Assembly: GCF_003149535.1 (NCBI RefSeq)
Contig: NZ_QGDB01000010.1
Span: 1 to 50,964, forward strand
Source of the DNA: Falsochrobactrum shanghaiense
Lineage (GTDB): Bacteria > Pseudomonadota > Alphaproteobacteria > Rhizobiales > Rhizobiaceae
Direction: 5' to 3'
DNA length: 50,964 nucleotides
Every line of letters begins with the position of its first letter. Position 1 is the stretch's first letter. Of the stretch, positions 43,253-50,823 are shown in pieces. The notes under the pieces are model-generated. The model worked only from the letters and a program-made list of their open reading frames with translations. It was not told the origin of the DNA and ran no database searches. The position numbers and the translations under genes were made by a program.

Positions 43253-43549
43253 ATGGATCACACTGCTCACATCCGTCTGACGAACGAGGAACTTACGCCT
43301 GCCAATATCGAAGGTGCGACTGTATATGGTGCCGATGATGAGAAGGTCGGAACTGTGCATCATGTCCATGGAGCGGGCAGCGGAAGCATGGTCATTGTCG
43401 ATGTTGGCGGTTTTCTTGGAATTGGGGCCAAGCCCGTCGCCGTGCCAATCAGCAATCTTGATTTTATGCGCGACGAGAATGGCGAGGTTCACGCGGTTAC
43501 CGGCTGGACCAAGAATCAGCTTAAGGAAATGCCGGAGCATCGCGATTGA
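43253..43549 (+). CDS. PRC-barrel domain protein
   Basis: A 98-residue protein, mostly one PRC-barrel: LTPANIEGATVYGADDEKVG, MVIVDVGGFLGIGAKPVAVP and MRDENGEVHAVTGWTKNQL. Small stand-alone PRC-barrel proteins are common stress-associated proteins in Rhizobiales; their biochemical role is unclear. A GGAGGAAAGAAA ribosome site precedes the ATG. A strong bidirectional terminator follows 8 bp after the stop. Confidence 0.85.
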   Translation: MDHTAHIRLTNEELTPANIEGATVYGADDEKVGTVHHVHGAGSGSMVIVDVGGFLGIGAKPVAVPISNLDFMRDENGEVHAVTGWTKNQLKEMPEHRD

Positions 43550-43556
43550 CCAGATC

Positions 43557-43583
43557 AAAAACCCGGGAAATGCCCGGGTTTTT
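43557..43583. terminator. Bidirectional intrinsic terminator
   Basis: AAAAACCCGGG, 5 nt, CCCGGGTTTTT is a perfect 11-bp stem with T-runs on both strands, placed between the convergent PRC-barrel and FAD-oxidoreductase genes. Confidence 0.93.
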
Positions 43584-43586
43584 GCC

Positions 43587-44816
43587 TTACCGATAAGAAA
43601 AAAGTTCCAGATCAGAGATTGTTCTGCCTGTGATTGCCGAGGTGATAGCCTGCGATGCGATCATCGCGAATGTAATTCCATTGCCGCCAAAGCCCATTGC
43701 GGTAAAAATACGTTCATATCCGGGAACACGATCAATGATCGGGAGTCCATCTTTCGTGACCCCGAAGGGGGACGACCAGACATATTTGGGCTGGCCAATA
43801 TCGATGCCCGTAAGTTTCTTCACCTTTTCTTTGATGACAGCCGCCTTGTCCGCCAATTTCGTTGGATCGGCATTGCTATCTTGCGCTTCCTCATCCTCGC
43901 CGCCGGCAATAATGCGTCCAGATTCATCTGTTCTGAGATAAAGATAAGGATCGGCTGCTTCCCAGACGAGCATATTCCCCATCCACAGGGGAAGATCGCT
44001 CATCGGTTTCGAAGCCAACGCCCAGGTCGACGTTATTCTGTGCGATTTTGTCTCCATCTGGGGCAGATATTCGTAGCCCGTACAAAATACCGCATATTCA
44101 GCAATCAGAATCTCGCCTTGGCGGGTGGCCAGAGCGACGCCTGAGGACAACTCTGCCATATCGGTAATCTCGACCGGAGAAACGATCTGCGCCTTGCGTG
44201 TCAATGCTGCGCGCAAGAGTCCCGCAGCCAGTTGAGCCGGATTGGCTGATGCGGACGCTTCCGACAAGATAGCGGCAGTCCGGTCCAAACCGAAGCGCTC
44301 AATCAGATCAGTACGTTTGAGATAATTGGCCTTGATTCCAATTTTGTTGCGCTCCGTAGCCTCGTTAGCGAGCGCCCGCGCTCCCAATTCATTGCCTGCC
44401 AGATAAAGCGCAGGTTTAAAAGACATTTTACACTCGATATTAAGCTTGAGGGTCAAATTAACTAGGTCTCCCACGGCTTGCACCGAGCGCAGCCACGCGG
44501 CGTCGGCCCGTTTTTCTCCGATTTTCTTGCGTAAGCGCGTCAATGGCACATCTATTTCATGTTGGATCATTGCTGTCGACGCCGAGGTCGAGCCGCGCAC
44601 CGGGAGTCGCCGGTCCACAATCAGAACGCTCTTGTCGGCGCGAGTGAGCGCTTCAGCCATCAGCGCGCCCGTGATGCCGGCTCCGATAATAATAATATCG
44701 AAACGCTCGCGGGAGAGACGCCTGTTTGCCTTAACTGTGGAATTTGGCGTTTTTATCCAGAAAGGTATACCGGTGTGCAGGTTGTCTTTACGTGTCGTTG
44801 CATCACGATCAGCCAT
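43587..44816 (-). CDS. FAD-dependent oxidoreductase (DAO family)
   Basis: A 409-residue flavoprotein with the dinucleotide-binding fold FDIIIIGAGITGALMAEALT (GxGxxG) followed by VLIVDRR, a substrate region, and a C-terminal FAD contact GFGGNGITFAMIASQAITSA. The DAO/glycine-oxidase superfamily oxidises amines or amino acids, producing hydrogen peroxide or passing electrons on; the substrate here is unknown. ATG 44816 follows TTGGAGCAG; the frame extends 26 codons upstream without a site. The end meets the bidirectional terminator shared with the PRC-barrel gene. Confidence 0.84.
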   Translation of the reverse strand: MADRDATTRKDNLHTGIPFWIKTPNSTVKANRRLSRERFDIIIIGAGITGALMAEALTRADKSVLIVDRRLPVRGSTSASTAMIQHEIDVPLTRLRKKIGEKRADAAWLRSVQAVGDLVNLTLKLNIECKMSFKPALYLAGNELGARALANEATERNKIGIKANYLKRTDLIERFGLDRTAAILSEASASANPAQLAAGLLRAALTRKAQIVSPVEITDMAELSSGVALATRQGEILIAEYAVFCTGYEYLPQMETKSHRITSTWALASKPMSDLPLWMGNMLVWEAADPYLYLRTDESGRIIAGGEDEEAQDSNADPTKLADKAAVIKEKVKKLTGIDIGQPKYVWSSPFGVTKDGLPIIDRVPGYERIFTAMGFGGNGITFAMIASQAITSAITGRTISDLELFSYR

Positions 44817-44917
44817 GAACAAACTGCTCCAAGGGACAAACCGCAATTTCAATAACAGAAAAAAGGAGCCTGAGAAATCGCAATTCTGGTGCAAAGTGAC
44901 TGGTCACGCCCTTTATT

Positions 44918-45082
44918 TCAGCTTTCCGCTTTGAACTTTTTCGCTTCCTCAAGCAGCTTTTGCCGATTCCTACCGTAAGTCTCAATCAACTTGCGCGCCT
45001 GAAGAGGCGAAATATCGGAGTTTTCGGCCAGGAATTTAACATCCTCATCGTCCGTCAGCGGAGTAGGTGAATTCTCATTCAT
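44918..45082 (-). CDS. Small hypothetical protein (54 residues)
   Basis: An ATG at 45082, preceded by AAGGACGATCAATT, opens 54 codons: MNENSPTPLTDDEDVKFLAE, NSDISPLQARKLIETYGRNR, QKLLEEAKKFKAES. The pattern of two helices with SPLQAR/ETYG resembles small DUF3606-like or UBA-like proteins common in Rhizobiales. It lies upstream of the FAD oxidoreductase on the same strand, 101 bp away. Function unknown. Confidence 0.65.
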   Translation of the reverse strand: MNENSPTPLTDDEDVKFLAENSDISPLQARKLIETYGRNRQKLLEEAKKFKAES

Positions 45083-45136
45083 AATTGATCGTCCTTTCTG
45101 GTCTCTGGATTTTTTTTGGCGACGATTGCTCTATCC

Positions 45137-45433
45137 CTATGAAATCACAAAATATCCGATGAACATCACTGCAATAATAATCAACCACCAGATGAGATAG
45201 GCTGGACCTTCCCAGATCTGGGCTGTGCTTTTTGCAGCTAACGTTTCCTCTCCAGTTGTCCGGGCAAGCAAATCTGACATATTGCTCTCTCTGAACCCTG
45301 CACGACCACGTCCAGCCGCTTCGGTATCCTTTTCCATAACAGCCGCCAAAGGACCAAATCCGGGAACTTGCTCGCCGGTTTCGGTCCATCCATCAGCGTC
45401 TGCTCTTTTATCCGATCTATTTGTTTTCATCAT
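45137..45433 (-). CDS. Small membrane-anchored hypothetical protein
   Basis: A 98-residue protein with a polar N-terminal 75 residues and one C-terminal membrane segment (YLIWWLIIIAVMFIGYFVIS), a tail-anchor layout. CAGGAGGCATAGT precedes the ATG, and a GGAAC-N16-TGTT element lies at 45476-45452 on the minus strand. The family is not recognised. The promoter type and neighbours suggest a general-stress protein. Confidence 0.65.
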   Translation of the reverse strand: MMKTNRSDKRADADGWTETGEQVPGFGPLAAVMEKDTEAAGRGRAGFRESNMSDLLARTTGEETLAAKSTAQIWEGPAYLIWWLIIIAVMFIGYFVIS

Positions 45434-45451
45434 ACTATGCCTCCTGTTTCT

Positions 45452-45476
45452 AACAGCGAGGCAGGTAAATTGTTCC
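45452..45476 (-). promoter_or_regulatory. Candidate general-stress (EcfG-type) promoter
   Basis: On the minus strand GGAAC (complement of 45472-45476), 16 nt and TGTT (complement of 45452-45455) lie just upstream of the ribosome site of the small membrane protein at 45433. They resemble GGAAC-N16-CGTT. Confidence 0.5.
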
Positions 45477-45593
45477 CCAGTTGCGCGTCTTGTTCGCCAT
45501 TTCAGGTTTCAACGATCTGTCATCTGTCGGTCGAATGAAACAATCTCCGTTTTGAAAAGTTAATTCATCAGTCTCAAAACTACGGAGGTTTCC

Positions 45594-45806
45594 ATGAAAC
45601 AGAACCCGAAACCCGGGACCACTGACCAGAAACCAAAATGGGAAGGTCCACCAGAAAACCGACCGCGGGGATACGAGCCTGCCGACGACGATCCAACGAC
45701 AAAGCGCGATGCCGCTGGCCATAGTCTTTCCGACCCCGACCGCAAGAACCTGTCCGATGCGCTCAGTACACCGAAGCGCGATGGAAAAAGGGCAGGTAAA
45801 CAATGA
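45594..45806 (+). CDS. Small hydrophilic, probably disordered protein
   Basis: A 70-residue protein rich in Pro, Asp, Lys and Arg (KPKWEGPPENRPRGYEPADD, DALSTPKRDGKRAGK) with no hydrophobic core, so probably disordered. GGAGGTTTCC precedes the ATG. It overlaps the flavodoxin-like gene by four bases (ATGA), implying coupling. Such small hydrophilic proteins accompany stress genes in this group; the role is unknown. Confidence 0.65.
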   Translation: MKQNPKPGTTDQKPKWEGPPENRPRGYEPADDDPTTKRDAAGHSLSDPDRKNLSDALSTPKRDGKRAGKQ

Positions 45807-46440
45807 CCGTGCCTTCTGATCCTCCTCTTAGAGCCATTGCCTTGAATGCTACTTTAAAACGAGGTGACGATAAGTACCCCTCCTCAACCGAGAGGATATT
45901 GCGTTATCTCGAGACGCATTTGGAACCTTATGGTGTCACCACCGAGCATGTAAGACTGAGTGAGTTAAATATCGAACCGGGTGTTACATCGCGCGAAAGC
46001 GCAAACGATGATTGGCCCGAGCTCAGGGCAAAAATTGTCCATGCGGATATTCTCATTTTTGGCAGTCCAATCTGGCTCGGACAGCCATCAAGTATCTGCA
46101 AGCGGGTGCTTGAACGTATGGATGCATTTCTCTCCGAGACTGACGATAATAACCGAATGCCCTCTTATGGGCGGATCGCGGTTGCAGCAGTGGTGGGTAA
46201 TGAGGATGGCGCGCATTTCGTGTCATCCCAACTCTATCAGGCATTGAATGATGTGGGCTTTACCATTCCCGCCAACGGCGTGACCTATTGGGTGGGGGAA
46301 GCCATGCCATGCAATCCACCAATTTTGTCGATCTGGATGAAGCACCTGAGGCTGTGGCTTCCGCCACTAAAATGCTGGCCGCTAACTGCGCGCATCTCGC
46401 CCGCTTGTTGAAAAGGGCCCCCTATCCCGGTTCAGGCTGA
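45803..46440 (+). pseudogene. NADPH-dependent FMN reductase / flavodoxin-like, C-terminal frameshift
   Basis: The frame from 45803 encodes a flavodoxin-fold reductase: IALNATLKRG, HADILIFGSPIWLGQPSSIC and NRMPSYGRIAVAAVVGNEDG, up to VGEAM near 46308. There the family continuation (STNFVDLDEAPEAVASATKM, LAANCAHLARLLKRAP) appears in another frame running to a TGA at 46438-46440. The original frame instead ends in a nonsense tail (PCNPPILSIWMKHLRLW) at 46411. A one-base indel explains this; a sequencing error is possible. The FMN-binding part is intact. Confidence 0.72.
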
Positions 46441-46458
46441 TATTTGAAGGAGATGGAA

Positions 46459-46647
46459 ATGCCTGCAAAATCCAAAGCACAACAACAGGCTGCCGGCGCG
46501 GCTTTGGCTGCAAAACGCGGAGGTAAGCCAAAAAGCGAACTGCGCGGAGCATCCAGAGAAATGGCCAAGTCTATGAGCGAAAAAGAGCTTGAGAAACTGG
46601 CTTCCACCAAACAGAAAGGCAAACCCGAACACAAATCCAAGTCCTGA
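46459..46647 (+). CDS. DUF3008-family small basic protein
   Basis: A 62-residue basic protein: MPAKSKAQQQAAGAALAAKR, LRGASREMAKSMSEKELEKL, ASTKQKGKPEHK. This matches the DUF3008 family, short Lys-rich proteins common in Alphaproteobacteria, often in stress-induced loci, function unknown. AAGGAGATGGAA places the start at 46459 rather than 46444. Confidence 0.86.
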   Translation: MPAKSKAQQQAAGAALAAKRGGKPKSELRGASREMAKSMSEKELEKLASTKQKGKPEHKSKS

Positions 46648-46858
46648 GCTAGGAACACGAAGCAATTGTTCACCGGTGCAGCGAACGGGTTTCGGCTCCA
46701 CCATCACCCGCAACGCAGCCGTCAATGTTAGCAATTATTCACTTGGATTATTCCGGTCTGCGCATGAAACAAAACTTTTCTTGGCGGGTTAGATCCGTAG
46801 TCGGCGGGATTTTCATCCATCCGACAAAGACATCCGCAAACATGAGGAGGAGCCTGCA

Positions 46859-47362
46859 ATGGCCAGCACCAAGCAACGCAATCTCAACGATCTGTTCTAT
46901 GACACGCTCAAGGATATTTACTACGCAGAACGCAAGATTCTGAAGACGCTTCCAAAAATGTCCCGTGCTGCTACCGAAGAGAAACTGAAAAATGCCTTCG
47001 ACAAACACCGGGAGCAGACTGAAGACCATATTGAACGACTGCAGCAATGCTTCGAGATTCTCGGTAAACGTGCACAAGGCAAAACCTGTGATGCCATTGA
47101 AGGTATCATCGCGGAGGGAGAAGAAATCATCGATGAGTTTTCGAATAGTCCGGCCCTTGATGCCGGGCTGATATCGTCTGCCCAGGCGGTCGAACATTAC
47201 GAAATCACCCGTTACGGCACGTTGAAACGATGGGCGGAAACCCTCGGATACAAGGATATAGCGAAGCTATTAAACCAGACCTTACAGGAAGAAGGGCAGA
47301 CCGATAAGGACCTCACGAAAATCGCGGAGACTTCTGCCAATCTTCATGCCGAAGCGGCTTAA
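46859..47362 (+). CDS. YciE/YciF-type ferritin-like protein (DUF892)
   Basis: A 167-residue four-helix protein: LNDLFYDTLKDIYYAERKIL near 8-27, DKHREQTEDHIERLQQCFEI near 48-67, and AQAVEHYEITRYGTLKRWAE near 108-127. The Glu and His residues spaced along these helices form the di-iron site of the DUF892 ferritin-like family. These proteins are stress-induced and may handle iron or peroxide. The ATG follows a GAGGAGGAGCCTGCA region. Upstream, a 200-bp gap may hold a stress promoter. Confidence 0.9.
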   Translation: MASTKQRNLNDLFYDTLKDIYYAERKILKTLPKMSRAATEEKLKNAFDKHREQTEDHIERLQQCFEILGKRAQGKTCDAIEGIIAEGEEIIDEFSNSPALDAGLISSAQAVEHYEITRYGTLKRWAETLGYKDIAKLLNQTLQEEGQTDKDLTKIAETSANLHAEAA

Positions 47363-47390
47363 TCGCCAGCCTGTCCCAAGCAAAGGCTTA

Positions 47391-47425
47391 GAGCAGTTCC
47401 GGCGATCTTTTACCAGGAACCGCTC
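47391..47425. repeat. Small palindrome, GAGCAGTTCC type
   Basis: GAGCAGTTCC, 15 nt, GGAACCGCTC is a 10-bp inverted repeat with one mismatch between two genes. The GAGCNGTTCC word also starts the larger repeat near 30081 (GAGCGGTTC) and recurs loosely at 50300, suggesting one dispersed family. Confidence 0.55.
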
Positions 47426-47451
47426 CAGCACTTCAAACAACGGAGCTTATG

Positions 47452-47769
47452 ATGAAACGGACCATCCGATATCTCGCAAGCGCAGTTTTCGTCCTATTTA
47501 CGTCAGCGGCGTTTGCCCAAACCACGCCGTCCGACGACGCACAGACCCCCGCAATCAGCACGTCTGGAGAAAACAATCCGCAGGCACCGGTGCCCGGTGA
47601 AAACAGCTTTACTGAAGATCAGGCCCGAGAGCGGATAACGGATGCGGGTTTTACTGACGTCACAAATCTTCAACTGGACGACGAGGGCATCTGGAACGCT
47701 GATGCTGCACAGAATGGTCAACCTGTGAAAGTTCTTCTCGATTTTCAGGGAAACGTCACAACGAAATGA
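47452..47769 (+). CDS. Exported PepSY-like small protein
   Basis: A 105-residue protein with a signal peptide (MKRTIRYLASAVFVLFTSAA, cleavage after FAQ or AFA), a low-complexity Thr/Pro linker and a C-terminal region FTEDQARERITDAGFTDVTN, VKVLLDFQGNVTTK that resembles a PepSY-type repeat. It is probably periplasmic. The function of such single-repeat proteins is not known; inhibition of proteases has been suggested for the wider family. ATGATG leaves the start at 47449 or 47452. Confidence 0.75.
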   Translation: MKRTIRYLASAVFVLFTSAAFAQTTPSDDAQTPAISTSGENNPQAPVPGENSFTEDQARERITDAGFTDVTNLQLDDEGIWNADAAQNGQPVKVLLDFQGNVTTK

Positions 47770-47803
47770 CGGCAAAGGCCGGAAAGCAGGCAAGGAGATG
47801 AAA

Positions 47804-48409
47804 ATGATCTATATCACGGGCTTATTCGACAATCACGACGAAGCAGTGGACGCTGTTCGCGCCCTGGAAGAAGCAGGTGTGTCGGCTGAGAATATCAGTC
47901 TGATTTCTAACAACGCAGACGGCCGATATGCCGAAGATGCCTTGCACGAGGAAGGTAGCGCCGCTACGGGCGCCAAAACAGGAGCGGGTGTCGGTGCCGT
48001 CGCTGGCGGCGGAGCGGGATTGCTGACCGGACTTGGTTTGTTATCCATACCCGGTGTCGGTCCTGTTGTAGCCGGCGGGTGGCTGACCGCAACGCTCGTA
48101 GGGCTGATCGGCGGCGCTGCTGCAGGCGGTGTGACAGGCGGGCTTGTAGGCGCTCTCGTCGAAAGCGGAGTGCCCGAAGCAGAGGCGCATGCCTATAGCG
48201 AAGCCATACGCCGTGGCAGCACTCTCGTCACGGTTCGTTGCGATGAAACGGAGCGCGAGAAAGTCGAAGCCATTTTGGAAGATTGGGGACGTGTTAATAT
48301 TGCTCAGCGCCGGGATGCTTATGTTGAAGAGGGCTGGGAAAATTTCAATGCAACCGGCACGCCCTACACAGCAGCCGAAATTGAACGCGAACGCCTGCGC
48401 AGGCGTTAG
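47804..48409 (+). CDS. General-stress protein with glycine-zipper membrane region
   Basis: A 201-residue protein. Residues 1-50 (YITGLFDNHDEAVDAVRALE) and about 140-165 (GSTLVTVRCDETEREKVEAI) look like the two halves of a ferredoxin-like stress domain (YflT/DUF1269-like). Between them lies a long Gly/Ala zipper (GAGVGAVAGGGAGLLTGLGL onwards) likely to insert in or pack against the membrane. AAGGAG ends directly at the first ATG (47798), so 47804 is the probable start. It groups with the DUF892 and DUF3008 genes. Confidence 0.8.
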   Translation: MIYITGLFDNHDEAVDAVRALEEAGVSAENISLISNNADGRYAEDALHEEGSAATGAKTGAGVGAVAGGGAGLLTGLGLLSIPGVGPVVAGGWLTATLVGLIGGAAAGGVTGGLVGALVESGVPEAEAHAYSEAIRRGSTLVTVRCDETEREKVEAILEDWGRVNIAQRRDAYVEEGWENFNATGTPYTAAEIERERLRRR

Positions 48410-48500
48410 ATTTGGTCACACCCAAAGTCGGATTCGCATGGGCCGTCAGAGATTAGAAGAACTACCTTTTTCCTGTAGCGGCTTATGTCAGCGATCTCAG

Positions 48501-48750
48501 AATGGCGGTGACAGTCCCAGAAACTCTGCCTCGGTAAGATAAACTTGAGCAACTCTGCGTGCAAACGCAGGGTTGTCGACGTTGCGAAGTTTATAACCAC
48601 GCAATACTGATAGTTTTCGGCCAGGGTCCGGTCGATGCGCGAATTTTCTTCACTGCCGAACAACCTGGCGATAAGGAGGATAGCGGAGGGCGCCCGTTGA
48701 TCGGTCCCGCCGGAAAACTCTTTGACAACTGTCTAACTGAAGCTGGTAGC
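48501..48750 (+). pseudogene. UdgX/family-4 uracil-DNA glycosylase fragment
   Basis: Plus-strand frame [58 protein letters not shown] carries the iron-sulfur CxxC and the GEQPGxxED and GPAGxLFD motifs of UdgX-type glycosylases. A TAA interrupts upstream (VPETLPR then stop) and homology ends at about 48750, where a SulP fragment on the other strand begins. About a third of the protein remains. Confidence 0.75.
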
Positions 48751-48989
48751 GTCGGGACCCCGATAAGTTCGGGCAACTGGGCCATAAAAATCAGGATCGC
48801 AAGTGCGTTGACGAATCCCGTGATGACCGAGCGGGAGACAAAGCGCATCACGCGGTCGAGCCTGAGCCACCCCGCGACGATCTGGATGATTCCCATCAGG
48901 ATGGTGGCGGCGAACAGATACTGAAGGCCGTGCTCCTTGACCAATGTGATCATCACAACCGCGGTTGCGGCCGTGGCGGCAGAGATCAT
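48751..48989 (-). pseudogene. SulP-family anion transporter fragment
   Basis: The minus strand encodes [79 protein letters not shown], a stretch of transmembrane helices from the SulP sulfate/bicarbonate transporter family. Both ends are cut: one at the UdgX fragment, the other in the non-coding region before 49096. Confidence 0.75.
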
Positions 48990-49095
48990 GCCCGGCCGCC
49001 TCCCAAAAGGCCTTGAGGGGGGGCGCCGACGAAGCTTATGGAAAGCCTGAAAATGAATATAGCCAGCTTTTCGGCAGTCAGTTTTAGCTACCGAT

Positions 49096-49812
49096 TTAGG
49101 AAAAACCTTGCATCAAACGGAAATATTCTGTTTCCGGTCGACCGTAAGCATCATGGGCATATTGTTCCAGCCCCGAACGATTGCGAATAATAATGTTCCC
49201 TCGTTCCGACCTGATGAGGCCCTGTCCCTCCAGAACATGAAGCGAAGTCGTGACCGTGGGACGCCGGACAGCAAGCATTATAGATAGGAATTCATGCGTA
49301 AGCTCAATTTCGTTGCCCATTATCCTGTCATCACACATCAGCAACCACCGGGCCAACCGTTGCGTAACTTCATGAATTGCATTTGAGACAGCCGTATAGG
49401 CAAGCTGAATCGAGAATGCTTCAATGGAGCGGATCATTATTCTTGAAAAGTTACGATTGCTGTCCATCCAACGGCGGAAATTCTCGTAAGGCATTTCATA
49501 TCCCTTTGCCGCCACTTGAATAAGGACGTCATAAGGACTGGTTTCCATGCCCGCTATCGCTGAAGTGGGGATATATCCATCGAAACCGAAAATCCCGGCC
49601 TCGGCCCGATTACCTTCCGCAGTCGCCACAATGACCGAGCCAATGCCATTCGTAAGAAAATAGACATATTCAATCGGTCGGCCCGTCTTCGCGAGCATTA
49701 CTCCGCGCGGAAGCTCGACATAAGTGATTTCACGGGCGATAGCACAGTAATCGGATGATGGAAGCAAAGCCAGGAGTTTGTTGGCTCTCGCGCCCTGTGA
49801 TGGAAAAGACAT
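49096..49812 (-). CDS. Crp/Fnr-family transcription regulator
   Basis: A 238-residue regulator. Residues 15-130 form the cyclic-nucleotide-binding-type beta barrel ([39 protein letters not shown]). A dimer helix follows, then the Crp-type winged helix ([50 protein letters not shown]). No N-terminal Cys cluster, so it is not an oxygen-sensing Fnr. Rhizobiales carry many such proteins next to stress genes. AAGGAGATGTAAAG precedes the ATG and a GGAAC-N16-TGTT promoter lies upstream. Confidence 0.87.
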   Translation of the reverse strand: MSFPSQGARANKLLALLPSSDYCAIAREITYVELPRGVMLAKTGRPIEYVYFLTNGIGSVIVATAEGNRAEAGIFGFDGYIPTSAIAGMETSPYDVLIQVAAKGYEMPYENFRRWMDSNRNFSRIMIRSIEAFSIQLAYTAVSNAIHEVTQRLARWLLMCDDRIMGNEIELTHEFLSIMLAVRRPTVTTSLHVLEGQGLIRSERGNIIIRNRSGLEQYAHDAYGRPETEYFRLMQGFS

Positions 49813-49843
49813 TCTTTACATCTCCTTGGTCGCCTGCGGCATG

Positions 49844-49868
49844 AACAAGCGAACAAGAGATTGGTTCC
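49844..49868 (-). promoter_or_regulatory. Candidate general-stress (EcfG-type) promoter for the Crp/Fnr gene
   Basis: GGAAC (complement of 49864-49868), 16 nt and TGTT (complement of 49844-49847) lie 32 bp upstream of the regulator start, matching GGAAC-N16-CGTT except for one base. Confidence 0.5.
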
Positions 49869-49986
49869 AGAATATTTCGCGCCTGCCTTGGTACGCTATC
49901 GTACAGAAAGAATGGTTCGTGTTTTAGACCTATCTATATCGGCCAAAGAGCGTATCATTAACATTTCGTATTCCAAGGAGGCTCTT

Positions 49987-50259
49987 ATGCCGTTGTTCAA
50001 CGAAGCTAGCCGCATTTACTCTCCGAATGAAGTAAACTTCTTGCGTAGCTGCTTTTCTCAGTCCGCGATAATTTTAGAAGAAAGTGATCGTTCTTACTCT
50101 GCCGAAGAGCTCGCCGGATGCATAATCCGGCTATATGAAAGCGGATTGCGGGATTTAAATTCCATTGCTGAACTTGCGGCAAGGCTTGCTCATTCAAGGT
50201 TTATGGCTCGGCATGACGAATTGGCAACCAACCGCACTTCCTTATCCAAGCTCTGTTAA
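49987..50259 (+). CDS. Small hypothetical protein (90 residues)
   Basis: The ATG at 49987 follows CCAAGGAGGCTCTT, an excellent ribosome site, and gives 90 residues: MPLFNEASRIYSPNEVNFLR, AEELAGCIIRLYESGLRDLN, IAELAARLAHSRFM. It is a helical soluble protein. Small proteins of this type are common in Rhizobiales; the function is unknown. The frame is open upstream to 49861 but without a site. It is transcribed away from the Crp/Fnr gene, and a hairpin at 50329-50352 may terminate it. Confidence 0.65.
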   Translation: MPLFNEASRIYSPNEVNFLRSCFSQSAIILEESDRSYSAEELAGCIIRLYESGLRDLNSIAELAARLAHSRFMARHDELATNRTSLSKLC

Positions 50260-50328
50260 GCATGCCTTTTTATCATGTTACTGAATTCTCAGCGTTTAAA
50301 GCGGTTCCAATTTAAAACCACTTTAAGT

Positions 50329-50352
50329 CTTTGTTTATCATATTAAACAAAG
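50329..50352. terminator. Perfect 9-bp hairpin after the small hypothetical gene
   Basis: CTTTGTTTA, 6 nt, TAAACAAAG, about 70 bp downstream of the stop at 50259. The stem is AT-rich, so termination is possible but not certain. Confidence 0.4.
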
Positions 50353-50544
50353 CAAAAACGCAGGCGCCTGAACCGCCCCGGATTTGCCGGCTATCTGATT
50401 CACACAACTCCAACAGATATTCGTGCACCGTATTTGATCTCGTGGTAGTGCCTGAGGCCACTTGAGAGCGATGCAGAGTCAGGCTTGCGGTAATAGCCCT
50501 CCAAGCTCCAAGTCTTGCGATGACCCTAGTGGCAAAGGCATTGG

Positions 50545-50634
50545 CTAGTGCCTGTCCTGACGGATTACCGTAGCGCTCGTCTTCATCGTCATCGTAACGC
50601 TACCGGGATTGATAGTCATCTGTATACCGCCCAT
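50545..50634 (-). CDS. Possible 29-residue ORF
   Basis: On the minus strand AGGAG is followed after eight bases by an ATG at 50634 opening MGGIQMTINPGSVTMTMKTS, ATVIRQDRH, then stop. An overlapping frame is rich in Asp/Glu/Arg (RYDDDEDERYGNPSGQALAN) and may be the real, frameshifted reading. No family is recognised. Confidence 0.25.
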   Translation of the reverse strand: MGGIQMTINPGSVTMTMKTSATVIRQDRH

Positions 50635-50797
50635 AATCTTAGCTCCTCTGGTTGTAGTCGAATGACGGCCATTCAAACCGTGCCAACCAGGTAGTGCTCC
50701 CGCACAATCGATTTTCGAATATGCTTCTTAGGCTGCAGGGTTCGCTCCTCCTCGTCCGAACTCAAAATAACGCGCTCCGATAAACACGTTGGGGCCT

Positions 50798-50823
50798 AAA
50801 TGGCTCAATCAACTGAGCCATTT
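50798..50823. terminator. Perfect 10-bp terminator-like hairpin
   Basis: AAATGGCTCA, 6 nt, TGAGCCATTT, followed by TTTCGGTTT. It may end transcription of a gene entering from the right. Confidence 0.5.

Noticed and set aside
43314..44144. 276-codon plus-strand ORF across PRC-barrel and FAD genes
   Set aside because: Crosses a strong terminator and lies antisense to a clear FAD oxidoreductase.
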